Assembly (NCBI RefSeq): GCF_000155675.2
Contig: NC_020911.1
Span: 672,501-736,500, forward strand
From: Octadecabacter antarcticus 307
GTDB taxonomy: Bacteria; Pseudomonadota; Alphaproteobacteria; Rhodobacterales; Rhodobacteraceae
Direction of reading: 5' to 3'
DNA: 64,000 bases
Notes under the pieces: model-generated
The model's database searches: none
Told to the model about the DNA's origin: nothing
What the model saw: only the letters and a program-made list of their open reading frames with translations
Shown here: positions 33,778 through 42,922 of the stretch, in pieces
Layout: every line of letters begins with the position of its first letter
Numbering within the stretch: the first letter of the stretch is position 1
Position numbers and translations under genes: made by a program

Positions 33778-35010
33778 ATGCGCAAATCATTTATCGCCCA
33801 AAACCCGTCGGTGCTGTGGTTCCTTGCGGGCCTCGCGATCTTCACGCTTGGTGTTACGTTCATGAGTGAAGCCGCAGGCGTCGATATTATCTCAACCTCG
33901 TTTCTAAAGACGCTCGGCAAGACGCTGTGTCTCTGTCTTGTGGCTATCGCGATGGACGTCGTCTGGGGCTATTGTGGTATCCTGAGCCTTGGCCATTTTG
34001 CGTTCTTCGGGATCGGTGGCTACGCCATTGGCATGTGGTTGATGTATGCGCGCACCGAAGGAATTGTGGCGACGTCGCTGGAATCCGCAGCACTGCCCCC
34101 GACGCCGCAAGAAATTACAGATGCGATTGGTAGCCAGATTTTTGGCGTGGTTGGCAGTTCGGAGTTTCCGGCGATATGGGCGTTTTCCCACAGCTTGCCG
34201 TTGCAACTGTTGGCCGTGGTTTTTGTCCCCGGCCTTCTGGCGTTGGTGTTCGGTTGGTTGGCATTTCGAAGCCGCGTCACGGGGGTGTATTTGTCGATCC
34301 TGACCCAAGCCATGACACTTGCCCTGTCGCTGTATTTTTTCCAGAACGACACCGGATTGCGTGGCAATAACGGGCTATCGGGCCTGCAAAACGTCCCCGG
34401 ACTTGAGGCGCGCAGCCAAGCGGTGGTGTCGCTGTGGTTCTTCTGGGCGTCTGCCGTTGCGCTGGGCATGGGATACGTGTTGTTTGCCTACATTGTGTCC
34501 GGTAAGTTCGGTTCGGTCATCCGTGCGATCCGCGACAATGAAGCCCGTGTGCGGTTTCTTGGATACCATGTCGAACAATACAAATTGTTCATCTTCACCT
34601 GTACGGCCATGGTCGCAGGCATTGCGGGGGCGCTGTATTACCCGCAAGCGGGCATCATCAACCCTGCCGAAATCGCACCCATCGCGTCAATCTATCTGGC
34701 GGTCTGGGTGGCGATCGGGGGCAGGGGGCGGTTGTATGGTGCGGTGATTGGTGCAGCATTGGTTTCGCTGATGTCGTCGTGGTTCACCGGCGGATCAGCC
34801 CCCAACATCAACCTTGGATTTTATGTCATCAAATGGACGGACTGGTGGTTGGTGCTGCTTGGCGTGTCTTTCGTGTTGGTCACGCTTTATTTCCCCAAAG
34901 GCATTGGTGGAATCTTTGACGCGCTGGCCCGCAAGCCAGCGGTGGATCGACAGGGCGATTATGGACCCGACAAGGGTGCGTGGCGCGCGCAAGAGGGTAA
35001 ACCTGAATGA
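33778..35010 (+). CDS. urtC: Urea ABC transporter permease
   Basis: 410 residues with multiple membrane segments. The LivM-type motif LVAIAMDVVWGYCGILSLGHFAFFGIGGY and AIRDNEARVRFLGYHVEQYKLF identify UrtC. The start at 33778 gives MRKSFIAQNPS and has GGAAGGG upstream; an in-frame TTG at 33772 is less likely. It overlaps urtD by 4 bp. The C-terminal tail (LARKPAVDRQGDYGPDKGAW) is typically roseobacter-like and cytoplasmic. Confidence 0.92.
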   Translation: MRKSFIAQNPSVLWFLAGLAIFTLGVTFMSEAAGVDIISTSFLKTLGKTLCLCLVAIAMDVVWGYCGILSLGHFAFFGIGGYAIGMWLMYARTEGIVATSLESAALPPTPQEITDAIGSQIFGVVGSSEFPAIWAFSHSLPLQLLAVVFVPGLLALVFGWLAFRSRVTGVYLSILTQAMTLALSLYFFQNDTGLRGNNGLSGLQNVPGLEARSQAVVSLWFFWASAVALGMGYVLFAYIVSGKFGSVIRAIRDNEARVRFLGYHVEQYKLFIFTCTAMVAGIAGALYYPQAGIINPAEIAPIASIYLAVWVAIGGRGRLYGAVIGAALVSLMSSWFTGGSAPNINLGFYVIKWTDWWLVLLGVSFVLVTLYFPKGIGGIFDALARKPAVDRQGDYGPDKGAWRAQEGKPE

Positions 35011-35747
35011 GCACGCTGTTAGAAGTCTCTGGCGTGTCCGTCACATTTGACGGATTCCGCGCGATCAACAACCTGTCGATCCAGATCGCAGAACCCGAAC
35101 TGCGCGCCGTGATCGGCCCAAATGGTGCGGGCAAAACGACGTTTATGGATATCGTCACAGGGAAAACCAAACCCGACGAAGGTCGCGTGATATTTGGTGA
35201 AAAGTCGGTGTCATTGCTGGGCATGTCCGAAAGCCAGATTGCGCAGGCAGGCATTGGTCGCAAATTCCAGAAACCGACGGTGTTTGAAGCACAAAGCGTG
35301 CGTGAAAATATCGCGATGGCCCTGAAAAATACGCGTGGGCCATTTGATGTGCTGTTCGGGCGTCCCGGGGATAATCGTGAGGATCGCATCCGCGCGGTGA
35401 GCGATGAAATCGGCCTGACAGAGGCGCTGGACCAGCCGTCGGGCGCATTGTCGCACGGGCAAAAACAATGGCTTGAGATCGGGATGTTGCTGGCGCAAGA
35501 CCCGCGTCTTTTGCTGGTCGACGAACCCGCTGCGGGTATGACCCCTGCTGAACGCGAACACACCACCAACCTGTTGGTCCGTGCCGCCAAAACCCGTGCA
35601 GTGGTGGTCGTGGAACACGATATGGAATTTGTGCGGCGGCTGAACTGCAAAGTGACGGTGTTACATGAAGGATCGGTTCTGGCAGAAGGCAGCCTTAATC
35701 ACGTCACTAAAAATCAAGACGTCATTGACGTCTATCTGGGGCGATAA
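35007..35747 (+). CDS. urtD: Urea ABC transporter ATP-binding protein
   Basis: 246 residues. Walker A is GPNGAGKTTFMD and Walker B LLLVDEPAAGMTPAE. The signature is LSHGQKQWLEIGM, where the usual second glycine of LSGGQ is replaced by histidine, as is common in the LivG/UrtD group. The C-terminal VVEHDMEFVRRL carries the switch histidine. It overlaps urtC by 4 bp (ATGA) and is 3 bp from urtE. Confidence 0.93.
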   Translation: MSTLLEVSGVSVTFDGFRAINNLSIQIAEPELRAVIGPNGAGKTTFMDIVTGKTKPDEGRVIFGEKSVSLLGMSESQIAQAGIGRKFQKPTVFEAQSVRENIAMALKNTRGPFDVLFGRPGDNREDRIRAVSDEIGLTEALDQPSGALSHGQKQWLEIGMLLAQDPRLLLVDEPAAGMTPAEREHTTNLLVRAAKTRAVVVVEHDMEFVRRLNCKVTVLHEGSVLAEGSLNHVTKNQDVIDVYLGR

Positions 35748-35750
35748 GGG

Positions 35751-36446
35751 ATGCTGAAAATCAACAATCTGACCCTGAAATACGGTCAAAGCCAAATCTT
35801 GAACGGGATCAACCTGACCGCAAAACGCGGTGAGGTCACGGCCGTGATGGGCACCAATGGCGTGGGAAAAACATCCCTTCTTAAGGCCATCGCTGGACGT
35901 CATCCGTTTGCGGGCGGCATGATCACGCTGGACGCCAAACCGTTGGGGTCGAACGCGCCTGTAGATGCAGCCAGAGCGGGCATCGCCTATGTGCCGCAGG
36001 GGCGCGAAGTGTTTCCGATGATGACTGTAACCGAAAACCTTGAGACAGGATTTGCCTGTTTGGCGGGCCGCGGGCACACCATCCCCGATCACATCTACGA
36101 TCTGTTCCCTGTCCTCCGTGAGATGTCGAACCGCCGTGGCGGTGATTTATCGGGTGGTCAGCAACAGCAATTGGCCATCGCACGTGCGCTGATCACCAAG
36201 CCGAAAGTGTTGTTGTTGGATGAACCGACTGAAGGCATTCAGCCCAACATCATCAAACACATTGGTGATGTGATCGCCGCCCTGCGTGAACAGGGCGAAA
36301 TCGCGATTGTGTTGGTTGAGCAGTATTTTGATTTTGCCTTCGATCTGGGGGACCGGTTTGTCGCAATGAACAGGGGCCAAGTGACACTTGATCAACCGTC
36401 TTCACAGGTGACGCGCGGCGACCTGCTGGAACTGGTTTCAGTATAG
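35751..36446 (+). CDS. urtE: Urea ABC transporter ATP-binding protein
   Basis: 231 residues. Walker A is GTNGVGKTSLLK, signature LSGGQQQQLAIARAL, Walker B VLLLDEPTEGIQPNI, the last with the Glu-Gly-Ile pattern typical of LivF/UrtE. It completes the five-gene urea transporter. In many related genomes urease genes follow directly; here a remnant region and an IS element follow instead, and no urease gene is in the window. Confidence 0.93.
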   Translation: MLKINNLTLKYGQSQILNGINLTAKRGEVTAVMGTNGVGKTSLLKAIAGRHPFAGGMITLDAKPLGSNAPVDAARAGIAYVPQGREVFPMMTVTENLETGFACLAGRGHTIPDHIYDLFPVLREMSNRRGGDLSGGQQQQLAIARALITKPKVLLLDEPTEGIQPNIIKHIGDVIAALREQGEIAIVLVEQYFDFAFDLGDRFVAMNRGQVTLDQPSSQVTRGDLLELVSV

Positions 36447-36478
36447 GGCAGGATTGATCTTGCCTTTGAAAGGCCACC

Positions 36479-37100
36479 CTAAGCAAAAGCGCCCGGCATG
36501 AGTGACTTGGGAAGCCTGAGCGAAAATTGCGCGGAGATGATCAACGTCGGGCACAAGGCGATGACCACATCGCGCATCCCACCCGCTACATTTACGCCAC
36601 CAATTGCCGCTGAGACGAACAGACACGGACCGTAAGACGGCGCCACTTCGTGGAACTTACGGTGCTGGATAGACGCTGCTTTGTTCTCGAAACCCGCGAT
36701 AACGCTGGTTTGGATCGCATTGTAGACTTCGTTATATGCAATCGCAATCGCAGACGGAGCCGCCGTCAGTGTCTGAAAATCTGCGCTCGGATCGGGGCGC
36801 CCATGACGCGCGGCAGGTGCTGCAAGATGGGTGCGGGTCCGATCCAGCACTGGCATGAAGTTGTAGCAGATTGTCGTGATGCCTTTGGCGGCAAGGTTGG
36901 TGATGGATTGGCGGTAGTTGGCGAAAGGACCGTTAGGTCGCCGTCACTTTTTCGATGCGCGCATGAACCGGAAGGCTTTCAACGACGTCCCAAATAAATT
37001 CTGTGGCCTCAATTTCGCGCCGTTGTTCAACGATCGCCGCACCAAATTTTCCCAAGCGTCGTTCGCTGTATCGCCGAACTGTGTGTTTCGCAGGCCATTA
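36479..37100 (-). pseudogene. Decayed mannonate dehydratase (uxuA) fragment with attached TRAP-transporter-like sequence
   Basis: Reading the minus strand, one frame gives EIEATEFIWDVVESLPVHAR and, after a stop/frameshift near 36935, another gives [23 protein letters not shown]. Both match neighbouring conserved parts of mannonate dehydratase (UxuA). Further on (36500-36800), [23 protein letters not shown] resembles TRAP-type DctP binding proteins. No full gene is left. These look like relics of a hexuronate-utilisation locus, joined by deletions. Boundaries are approximate. Confidence 0.6.
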
Positions 37101-37473
37101 ATTTACGGACCATCAACCGCCTATCCGGTCGCGTGAGAGACATTTAGATGCCGTTACCATTTACGGGCCACTGAGTGGACAGTGCGCTGTCGTCTTCAAT
37201 CAAAGTTATTTTGAAAGCAACGCGACCTAAGCTGCAGTCACAGGCGCATAAAACCAAAAGAACAAGTTGAGACCCCTTGCGCCCGTGCTGGACGGTGTAA
37301 CGCCCTTGGTTAGGATATTTGTTGTGCGATTAGAAGACCTTCTGCCGTCGGTCTGTGGTGCGCTGTCACTCGCTATGTTGCTCGGCTGGCCTAATACTGA
37401 CGATCGCGGTGGCACATGACGACGATGAACATTGAACCTCCCCGGCTTTACCGGAGGGTGATTTATTCAATGA

Positions 37474-38423
37474 CTAGGCGAGCATATCGAGTTTGTTCAG
37501 GTTTGCATAGAACGCCTCCTCTGCTTCTGCGGGTGTGATGTATCCGATGGGGCCGAGCAGGCGGCGGTTGTTATACCAATCGACCCATTTCAGCGTTTCC
37601 CACTCAACCTCACGCATCGATTTCCATGGACCGATTTGGTTGATGACTTCGGTTTTGAAGAGGCCGATGACGCACTCGGCCAGCGCATTGTCGTAGGCAT
37701 CACCGACGGTTCCGACCGAGAGATCGATTTCGGCCTCGGCCAGGCGCTCGGTATACTTGATCGACAGGTATTGTGATCCGCGGTCCGAGTGGTGGACCAA
37801 AGCCTTGTTATCTGGTGTTTTTCTTTGCCAGATTGCTTGCTCCAACGCGTCGAGCACGAATTGGGTCTTCATTGATGTCGATGTGCGCCAGCCTACGATC
37901 CGCTTTGCAAAGACATCAATCACGAACGCGACGTAGACTGTCCCTGACCATGTGGGCACGTAAGTGAAGTCTGAAACCCACAGCTTGTTTGGCCGATCCG
38001 CCTTGAACAGGCGGTTCACCTTGTCGTCCATTGCCTGGCAGGCGATTTGCAAAGCAAATCTGCCGAGAGGGGGGGGCATGGCAAAGACGTGTCCGGGTTC
38101 GTGGTAATGACCTTCTTGCCACGAACGACGCCTTTGATGCCCAAGGCGCGCATCAACCGCTCCACAGTGCAGCGGGCAACATCCTCACCCTCCCGTCGCA
38201 GAACATGCCAAATCTTTCGGGCCCCGTAGAGTTTGCAGTTGTCCGCCCAAGCCCCGTCGATCTTGACGCTCAGAGCGGCATCAGACTTGGCACGAGCTGA
38301 CGCCCGCTCAGGATCACGCGCGATGGCGCGCCGGTCATAATAAGTGGAAGGGGCAAACTGCAGCGCCCTGCAGATTGGCTCGACCCCAAGTGTCTCTCGG
38401 CTTTCCGCAATGAAATCCATCAT
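37474..38423 (-). pseudogene. IS3-family transposase OrfB, interrupted
   Basis: The catalytic DDE domain is recognisable: DFTYVPTW, HHSDRGSQYLS and GDAYDNALAECVIGLFKTE with the final glutamate. The frame is broken at about 38070 within a run of eight C residues (minus strand). Frame 1 ends shortly after TNPDTSLPCP and frame 2 carries DDKVNRLFKA onward. Between these two normally adjacent segments lie about 44 extra bases containing a hairpin (see findings). A one-base sequencing error in the homopolymer could explain the shift, but not the extra segment. Confidence 0.8.
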
Positions 38424-38761
38424 TTGCGAAACGGGCGGTCGAGCTCCGCCTGTGCAAAATACGCCGACGCCTTACGCAAAATCTCATTGGCTTGACGCAG
38501 TTCGCGGTTCTCACGCTCAAGTTCCTTGATCCGCGCCTTCTCAGCGCTGGTAGGCTCTGGCCGTTCGCCGCCATCGCGCTGGACCTGACGGGCCCAAACG
38601 CGAAGGCTGTCCGGCGAACAACCCAATTTACCCGCGATCGCCGTCAGCGCCGCAGCTTCGCTCTGATATTCATCGCGGTGTTCCATAAGCAGCCGAACCG
38701 CACGCTCGCGGAACTCAGGTGAATACGGCTTCGAGGTCTTCTTCTTTTGTGTCTGTTCCAT
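38420..38761 (-). CDS. IS3-family transposase OrfA
   Basis: About 113 residues from the ATG at 38761 (MEQTQKKKTSKPYSPEFRER); an in-frame ATG at 38770 is the alternative. There is a helix-turn-helix (QSEAAALTAIAGKLGCSPDSLRVW) and a leucine-zipper-like coiled coil (ARIKELERENRELRQANEIL), both typical of IS3 OrfA. The end overlaps the start of orfB by 4 bp, consistent with production of the OrfAB fusion by -1 frameshifting. Confidence 0.9.
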   Translation of the reverse strand: MEQTQKKKTSKPYSPEFRERAVRLLMEHRDEYQSEAAALTAIAGKLGCSPDSLRVWARQVQRDGGERPEPTSAEKARIKELERENRELRQANEILRKASAYFAQAELDRPFRK

Positions 38762-38828
38762 AACGGGCAATTCTCCGAGAGTTTTGCCCTCCGGTAAAGC
38801 CGGGCCGGTTCACATTGCGCAGTGGTCA

Positions 38829-39088
38829 TGGCTTCCGTTGCGGAGGCGGGTTTTGCAGGCGAGGTTGTTGTTGAATGTCAGGAGGGATGGGCGGTTCTCA
38901 CTTTGGACACTTATCCTGACCATGAATTGATGGCGGGGATTGTGGGCACGAACGAACAAGTGTCGGTGCCTGGGCGTTATCGGCTGGTTGATGACCGTCC
39001 AAATGAAAGCACAGTTTCGATCAGTGGTTGGCAAACTGTTGGCTACAAACAAGGCATTTGTCACCAATGGCACAGTCGTCCAACTTAG
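38829..39088 (+). CDS. Unrecognised ORF next to the IS3 element
   Basis: An 86-codon frame, MASVAEAGFAGEVVVECQ onward, ending SGWQTVGYKQGICHQWHSRPT. I do not recognise a family. The frame continues to the left across the IS junction for some codons but meets a stop at about 37330, so it could be the remnant of a longer gene damaged before or by the insertion. Base composition is ordinary. It may equally be non-coding. Confidence 0.25.
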
Positions 39089-39264
39089 TTGAGCGTTCCG
39101 CGCAACAAACGGGTCGATCCAACCTGTCCCAACCACCGCACGCACAATAACTATCCCGAATAGGAGTGAAAAATGAGCGGCATTATGGAGCAAGCTCACC
39201 AAATGAGGTTATTTGATAATCTGACATGGTGACTTAAGATAGCGCCATGAATAATATTATCTCA

Positions 39265-40431
39265 AAGGCTTATCCCCTTTGCTCCGGCGGCACCTGATGT
39301 AGTGTGAAGCGGCTTGCCAATCTACAATGTTCTTGTATTGTTCTACCCATGCCAGCCAGATGGAAAAACGACAAACCCATGTCCCGCCCGGCGTTCGACG
39401 CCAGGTTTTCTGATGAGGAAGCGTGTTCGCATTATCTGGCGGAACATCGTTGGCCTGAGGGCTTTGTGTGTCCTTCCTGTGGCACCTGCAAGGGCTGGCC
39501 GTTAAAGCGAAATCGCGCGACTTGGGAATGTGCCGGTTGCGCACGGCAGACATCCGTGACGGCTGGCACGGTGATGCACAGCAGCCATTTGCCGTTGCGA
39601 ATTTGGTTTCTTGCCGCGCACATCATCACCAGCCATTCCAACGGCATGTCAGCGCTGCAACTTCAGGCGCAACTTGGCCTTGGCAGCTACAAGACGGCGT
39701 GGCTCCTCTTGCAAAAGCTGCGGCGGTCGATGGTCAACCCTGACCGCAACCCCCTGAAAGACCTTGTCGAGATCGATGAAACAGAGATTCCGTTCCGGTC
39801 CCGGCATGATCCCGAGGACCGGCCAAAGGGTGGGCGGAGCCCGGTCGGAAAGATGTTTGTCGTCTGCGCCGTCGAGTTATCAAGAGACGGACATCCGCGC
39901 CGTATCAGGATGAAACACATTCCCGACGGCGCATCAAAGACGCTACACGGGTTCATTGGTCAGGCTGTAGAGCCTGGCGCTCACGTCATCACGGATGGCT
40001 GGCTAGGTTACGAAAATCCCCCTGCAAACACGCATGAGGCGAAGGTCGTCAGCGGCAAGAAGGCACATGACATACTCCACTGGGTCCACCGCGTGTTCTC
40101 CAACCTAAAAACGTGGGCAAAAGGCGTCTTCCACGGCCTCAGAAAATGCCATCTGCAACGCTATCTCGACGAATTTGTGTTCCGCTGGAACCGACGGCGA
40201 CACATGCGAAGCGCCTTCGACACGCTGCTGGGGATCGGTGTTGGTATTGGCCCAGCGACATATCGTGATTTTGTTGAACAGCGCGCCTGAAGGCCCTTGT
40301 TCACGGCAAAAGCCACGCCCCATAAACCCACCAGATGTTACAAACTGATCCGATCCGCCTCTCAAGCCACAAGGGCGAGGTTCTGCGCCGCGTCAACATG
40401 TGGGGCAACCGGACTAAAAGGGATAAGCCTT
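39265..40431 (+). mobile_element. IS1595-family insertion sequence, about 1167 bp
   Basis: The ends are AAGGCTTATCCC (39265 on) and its inverted copy GGGATAAGCCTT (to 40431), with weaker matching continuing to TCCGG. A 9-bp direct repeat ATTATCTCA flanks it (39256-39264 and 40432-40440); the family usually makes 8-bp duplications, so one base may be coincidental. The element carries one intact transposase gene and interrupts a small gene. The clean duplication suggests recent arrival. Confidence 0.88.
39379..40290 (+). CDS. IS1595-family transposase
   Basis: 303 residues from the ATG at 39379 (MSRPAFDARFSDEEA), the usual start for this family; upstream in-frame ATGs exist at 39304 and 39349. 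A zinc-ribbon is present as CPSCGTCKGWPL and CAGCARQT. The DDE-like ISXO2 domain follows: VEIDETEIPFRSR supplies the first acid, VITDGWLGYENP the second, and the C-terminal YLDEFVFRWNRR contains the N-x-x-(H/R)-type ending. No internal stop or shift, so likely active. Confidence 0.9.
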   Translation: MSRPAFDARFSDEEACSHYLAEHRWPEGFVCPSCGTCKGWPLKRNRATWECAGCARQTSVTAGTVMHSSHLPLRIWFLAAHIITSHSNGMSALQLQAQLGLGSYKTAWLLLQKLRRSMVNPDRNPLKDLVEIDETEIPFRSRHDPEDRPKGGRSPVGKMFVVCAVELSRDGHPRRIRMKHIPDGASKTLHGFIGQAVEPGAHVITDGWLGYENPPANTHEAKVVSGKKAHDILHWVHRVFSNLKTWAKGVFHGLRKCHLQRYLDEFVFRWNRRRHMRSAFDTLLGIGVGIGPATYRDFVEQRA

Positions 40432-40643
40432 ATTATCTCATATGAACGCCCGAACACCGTTTCTGGACCGGTCGCAAAGCACGCCGAGCTAACCAAGCTG
40501 GGTGACCGTTACAGTGCTGAAATTAAAAAGATCACAGTTGACATAGACCACCTAGACGCTTCGATTCGGCTGTTTAATCAGCCAACGCGGACAGCTACGA
40601 AATAAAACAGTACGTGACCAAGCATCGCGCCTAAAAGGGTAGC

Positions 40644-40925
40644 GTGAAGCGGTTTGTGCTGAGTTACATTCGCGAGGCCAAGAAGCCCGTCACATCGCGT
40701 GACATCACCGAGGCGTGGGCGCTTGATCGTGGCCTAGTCTGTGATGAAACGACATTCACCATACTGCGCAAGCGCATCGGGGCATGTATAAAGGTTTGTT
40801 TGAACCAAGGGCTGCTGGTCAACCATGGGTGGACGGAGGACCACGGCGAAAGTAGGCCGTATCAGTTGTGGTCGTTAAAAAAGAGCGGCATGTTACATAC
40901 CGTTTATAATCAGCAAGTTAGATGA
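40644..40925 (+). CDS. Small winged-helix-like hypothetical protein
   Basis: 93 residues beginning MKRFVLSYIREAKKPVTSRD. The pattern helix - PVTSRDITEAWALDRGL - helix - GLLVNHGW - PYQLWSL suggests a winged helix (DNA-binding) fold, but I cannot name a family. It follows the IS-split small gene by 38 bp. GTAGCGTGAAG upstream is a weak ribosome-binding site. Function unknown. Confidence 0.55.
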   Translation: MKRFVLSYIREAKKPVTSRDITEAWALDRGLVCDETTFTILRKRIGACIKVCLNQGLLVNHGWTEDHGESRPYQLWSLKKSGMLHTVYNQQVR

Positions 40926-41360
40926 TAACTTACTGATTATATTTACGGAATTAACTTTATGCCTTAAGTTTTTTTTAACCTGATGCGTAAATGGTCGGTA
41001 TTTAGATGGTACACAATCCATCGTATGGGGGCTTCGGCCACCATATCTGTTTATGGGAAGTACTTCCAACCGCAACTGCTTATTTGCCCAGTTCCAGACC
41101 TATCATATTTGCTGTATTCCAGAATCCGAATGACCCTTTGTGCGAACGGCCCAATTGTTACGTCATGGTTTTGGCGCTTTCGGATATACATGTGACTCGG
41201 ACGGGCAAGTAAATCGCACAACTGTTGGCCAGCAATATTGTCTCGTTTATACCGAAATTTTAGCTTGCCGGTGGTTGTAAGTCTTTCACTTATACGAGAT
41301 CAACCAACGTAGTTTGTGCAACTTTGGCAGACATTGAGAAACGCATTTTGTAAAGCAGTG
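40926..41360. other. Gene-free, relatively AT-rich stretch
   Basis: About 435 bp with lower GC than the flanks. Two overlapping plus-strand frames (40983-41212) do not resemble proteins and have no start signals. I see no repeat or hairpin of note. It runs up to the inverted repeat of the IS5 remnant. Confidence 0.5.
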
Positions 41361-42040
41361 TGGCTTTGTTACACAAAGCATCATGAGGTCTGACTTCCCC
41401 TTACCCCTGATGGAGCTATGCTACGGCAACGGTTCTGGGGATGCCAAGTGCGGTGAAGCCATTGAGTATCGCTGCGCGGATTTGGATTTCCGCAACTTGC
41501 CGGTCGAAGTCCCGTGCGGCAAGTCGCTGACCGAGTAGTTTCATACAATGCATCCGCAGCAATGCACGAGAGGGGACAAGGAGATTTAACGGGCCTTTTG
41601 ACCCTTGGTAGGGAATGGCAACCAACAGAGTTTTCTGACGCCGACATAACGTGCTGAAATCTGGAACCTCCCAGTCAAGGTCGACCAACTTCAACAGAGT
41701 TTCCACAAAACCTGTAGTCTGCCTCAACGGCATTCCAAACAGCACTTTCAACGTAAGACAGGTTTGGATCGCCGCATCGCTGTAGCGTGGCTGACGGCCC
41801 GGTTTGCCCCCCTCTCATGGTTTGCAGGCAAACCACTGCCGGGCAAGGGTCGGCATAGCTTTCCACGTGACCTCTGGGTTAAACCAAATGGTCAGTGACC
41901 CGCGTTGCTTCGGGGCCTTGTTATACTCAGGCCAGTTTCTTGTGCGGTAAATCGGGGGATAGGTTTGCTCATACACACAAGCTACCATGCTGGATTCACA
42001 ACATGAATCCCAACTACATGACTAGTTGTGCAACAAAGCC
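41361..42040 (-). mobile_element. IS5-family remnant with internal deletion and frameshift
   Basis: Both ends carry TGGCTTTGTTRCACAA-type inverted repeats (41361 and, inverted, near 42040). On the minus strand an N-terminal transposase part (KVLFGMPLRQTTGFVETLL, DFSTLCRRQKTL, YQGSKGPLNLL) is joined directly to the C-terminal end (MHCMKLLGQRLAARDFDRQVAE, LNGFTALGIP). The catalytic centre, about 150 residues, is missing. A stop interrupts the N-terminal region near 41815. It is not functional. A related end occurs at 61773. Confidence 0.8.
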
Positions 42041-42659
42041 ACGTGGGATCGGACTTGCGGGGCGGGGTAGCGGCGCAGTCGATTGTTGGTGTTTTCGACC
42101 GTGCCTTTCTGCCAAGGAGACAGTCCTTCGATCAGGCCCTCTATGATGGGTTTGGACTGCCGCAAGAAGCTGACGTCCAGAGCGCTTGCGCATGCCACGC
42201 ATGCCACATGGGCTACTTGGGCTACGATTTTGGCGGTATCGAGGGAGATGCTGGTAGAACTTCTCAGCGTGTCCGTCTTTGGAATACGCGTACCGATAGA
42301 TCGTCTCATGACTGACGCGCATGGGATGACGCTCCAATTGCATGCGTCCTGCGATCTGTTCTGGCGAGCAACCCACGTAAAAACCACTGCGCACAGCGGC
42401 CATGATGTCAGGGTCTCTGATCAGCTTGCGATGCACAGCGCGGCGCCCTTCATAACGGCCCTGGGCAACCATTGCATGATAGCCGTTCAGTTCTGGAATT
42501 TCCTCATCACGATAGTAGTCCCGCTTGATCACGCGCCAGTATTGTCGAAGGCGCACGACACAGATTGTCCGCGATCTCTTTGATCGGTATCTTCGCGTCA
42601 AGCCATTTGGCCAGATCGCGTCGTTCGTCGAGGTTCAAGTGAGGGTCGCTGCGGCTCAT
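42041..42659 (-). pseudogene. IS30-family transposase remnant
   Basis: Starts at 42659 with MSRSDPHLNLDERRDLAKWL, the usual helix-turn-helix start of this group. After APSTI the frame shifts, and IKRDYYRDEEIPELNGYHAM and GCSPEQIAGRMQLE follow in the next frame. A third frame holds SPWQKGTVENTNNRLRRY, the C-terminal catalytic segment, with the intervening DDE region deleted. The 3' end is cut by the IS5 remnant. Inactive. Confidence 0.8.
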
Positions 42660-42922
42660 AATGTAACTCCATGCAATTCAATACCTTGTTAAAGAATTTG
42701 CACTTCGTTGGTGAATTTACCCTTCATATTTGAGTTGTTTAATGAGCACGGGAACAACCGTCGAAAAGCAGCATAAAACGAGGGTTCTGGCAGGGGCACA
42801 CAGTGCTTTATCAAGTCATGTAACTTGGGCAAGATAGCCGATCCCTTTTGCGCAAAGATAACTTCTCTTCGCTGATGTCGTCTATCAGTCCGCCCGCAAT
42901 TACGTAAATTAAGCATCATGCG

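Larger units (their letters stand above)
37433..38812 (-). mobile_element. IS3-family insertion sequence, 1380 bp
   Basis: Terminal inverted repeats begin TGAACC at 37433 and, on the other strand, at 38812; both share CCCGGCTTTACCGGAGGG after a 2-base difference. A 3-bp direct repeat CAT (37430-37432 and 38813-38815) flanks the element, as expected for IS3 transposition. It encodes OrfA and OrfB on the minus strand. OrfB is interrupted, so this copy is probably unable to move by itself. Confidence 0.88.
39247..40605 (+). pseudogene. Small conserved-looking gene split by the IS1595 element
   Basis: ATG at 39247 is followed by five codons (NNIIS), then the IS. After the IS, frame resumes exactly behind the right target duplication at 40441 (YERPNTVSGPVAKHAELTKLG) and runs to a TAA at 40603-40605. 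Removing the element and one duplication copy restores a 60-residue, probably alpha-helical protein (KLGDRYSAEIKKITVDIDHL). The family is unknown to me. It lies 38 bp before a second small gene of similar type, probably its operon partner. Confidence 0.65.

Noticed and set aside
38016-38423. Separate transposase gene for the first part of orfB
   Set aside because: It is the front of the same OrfB whose remainder lies in the next frame; the split comes from the homopolymer and extra segment.
40983-41212. Two overlapping ORFs of 68-70 codons between the small gene pair and the IS5 remnant
   Set aside because: No ribosome-binding sites, no recognisable features, AT-rich non-coding character.
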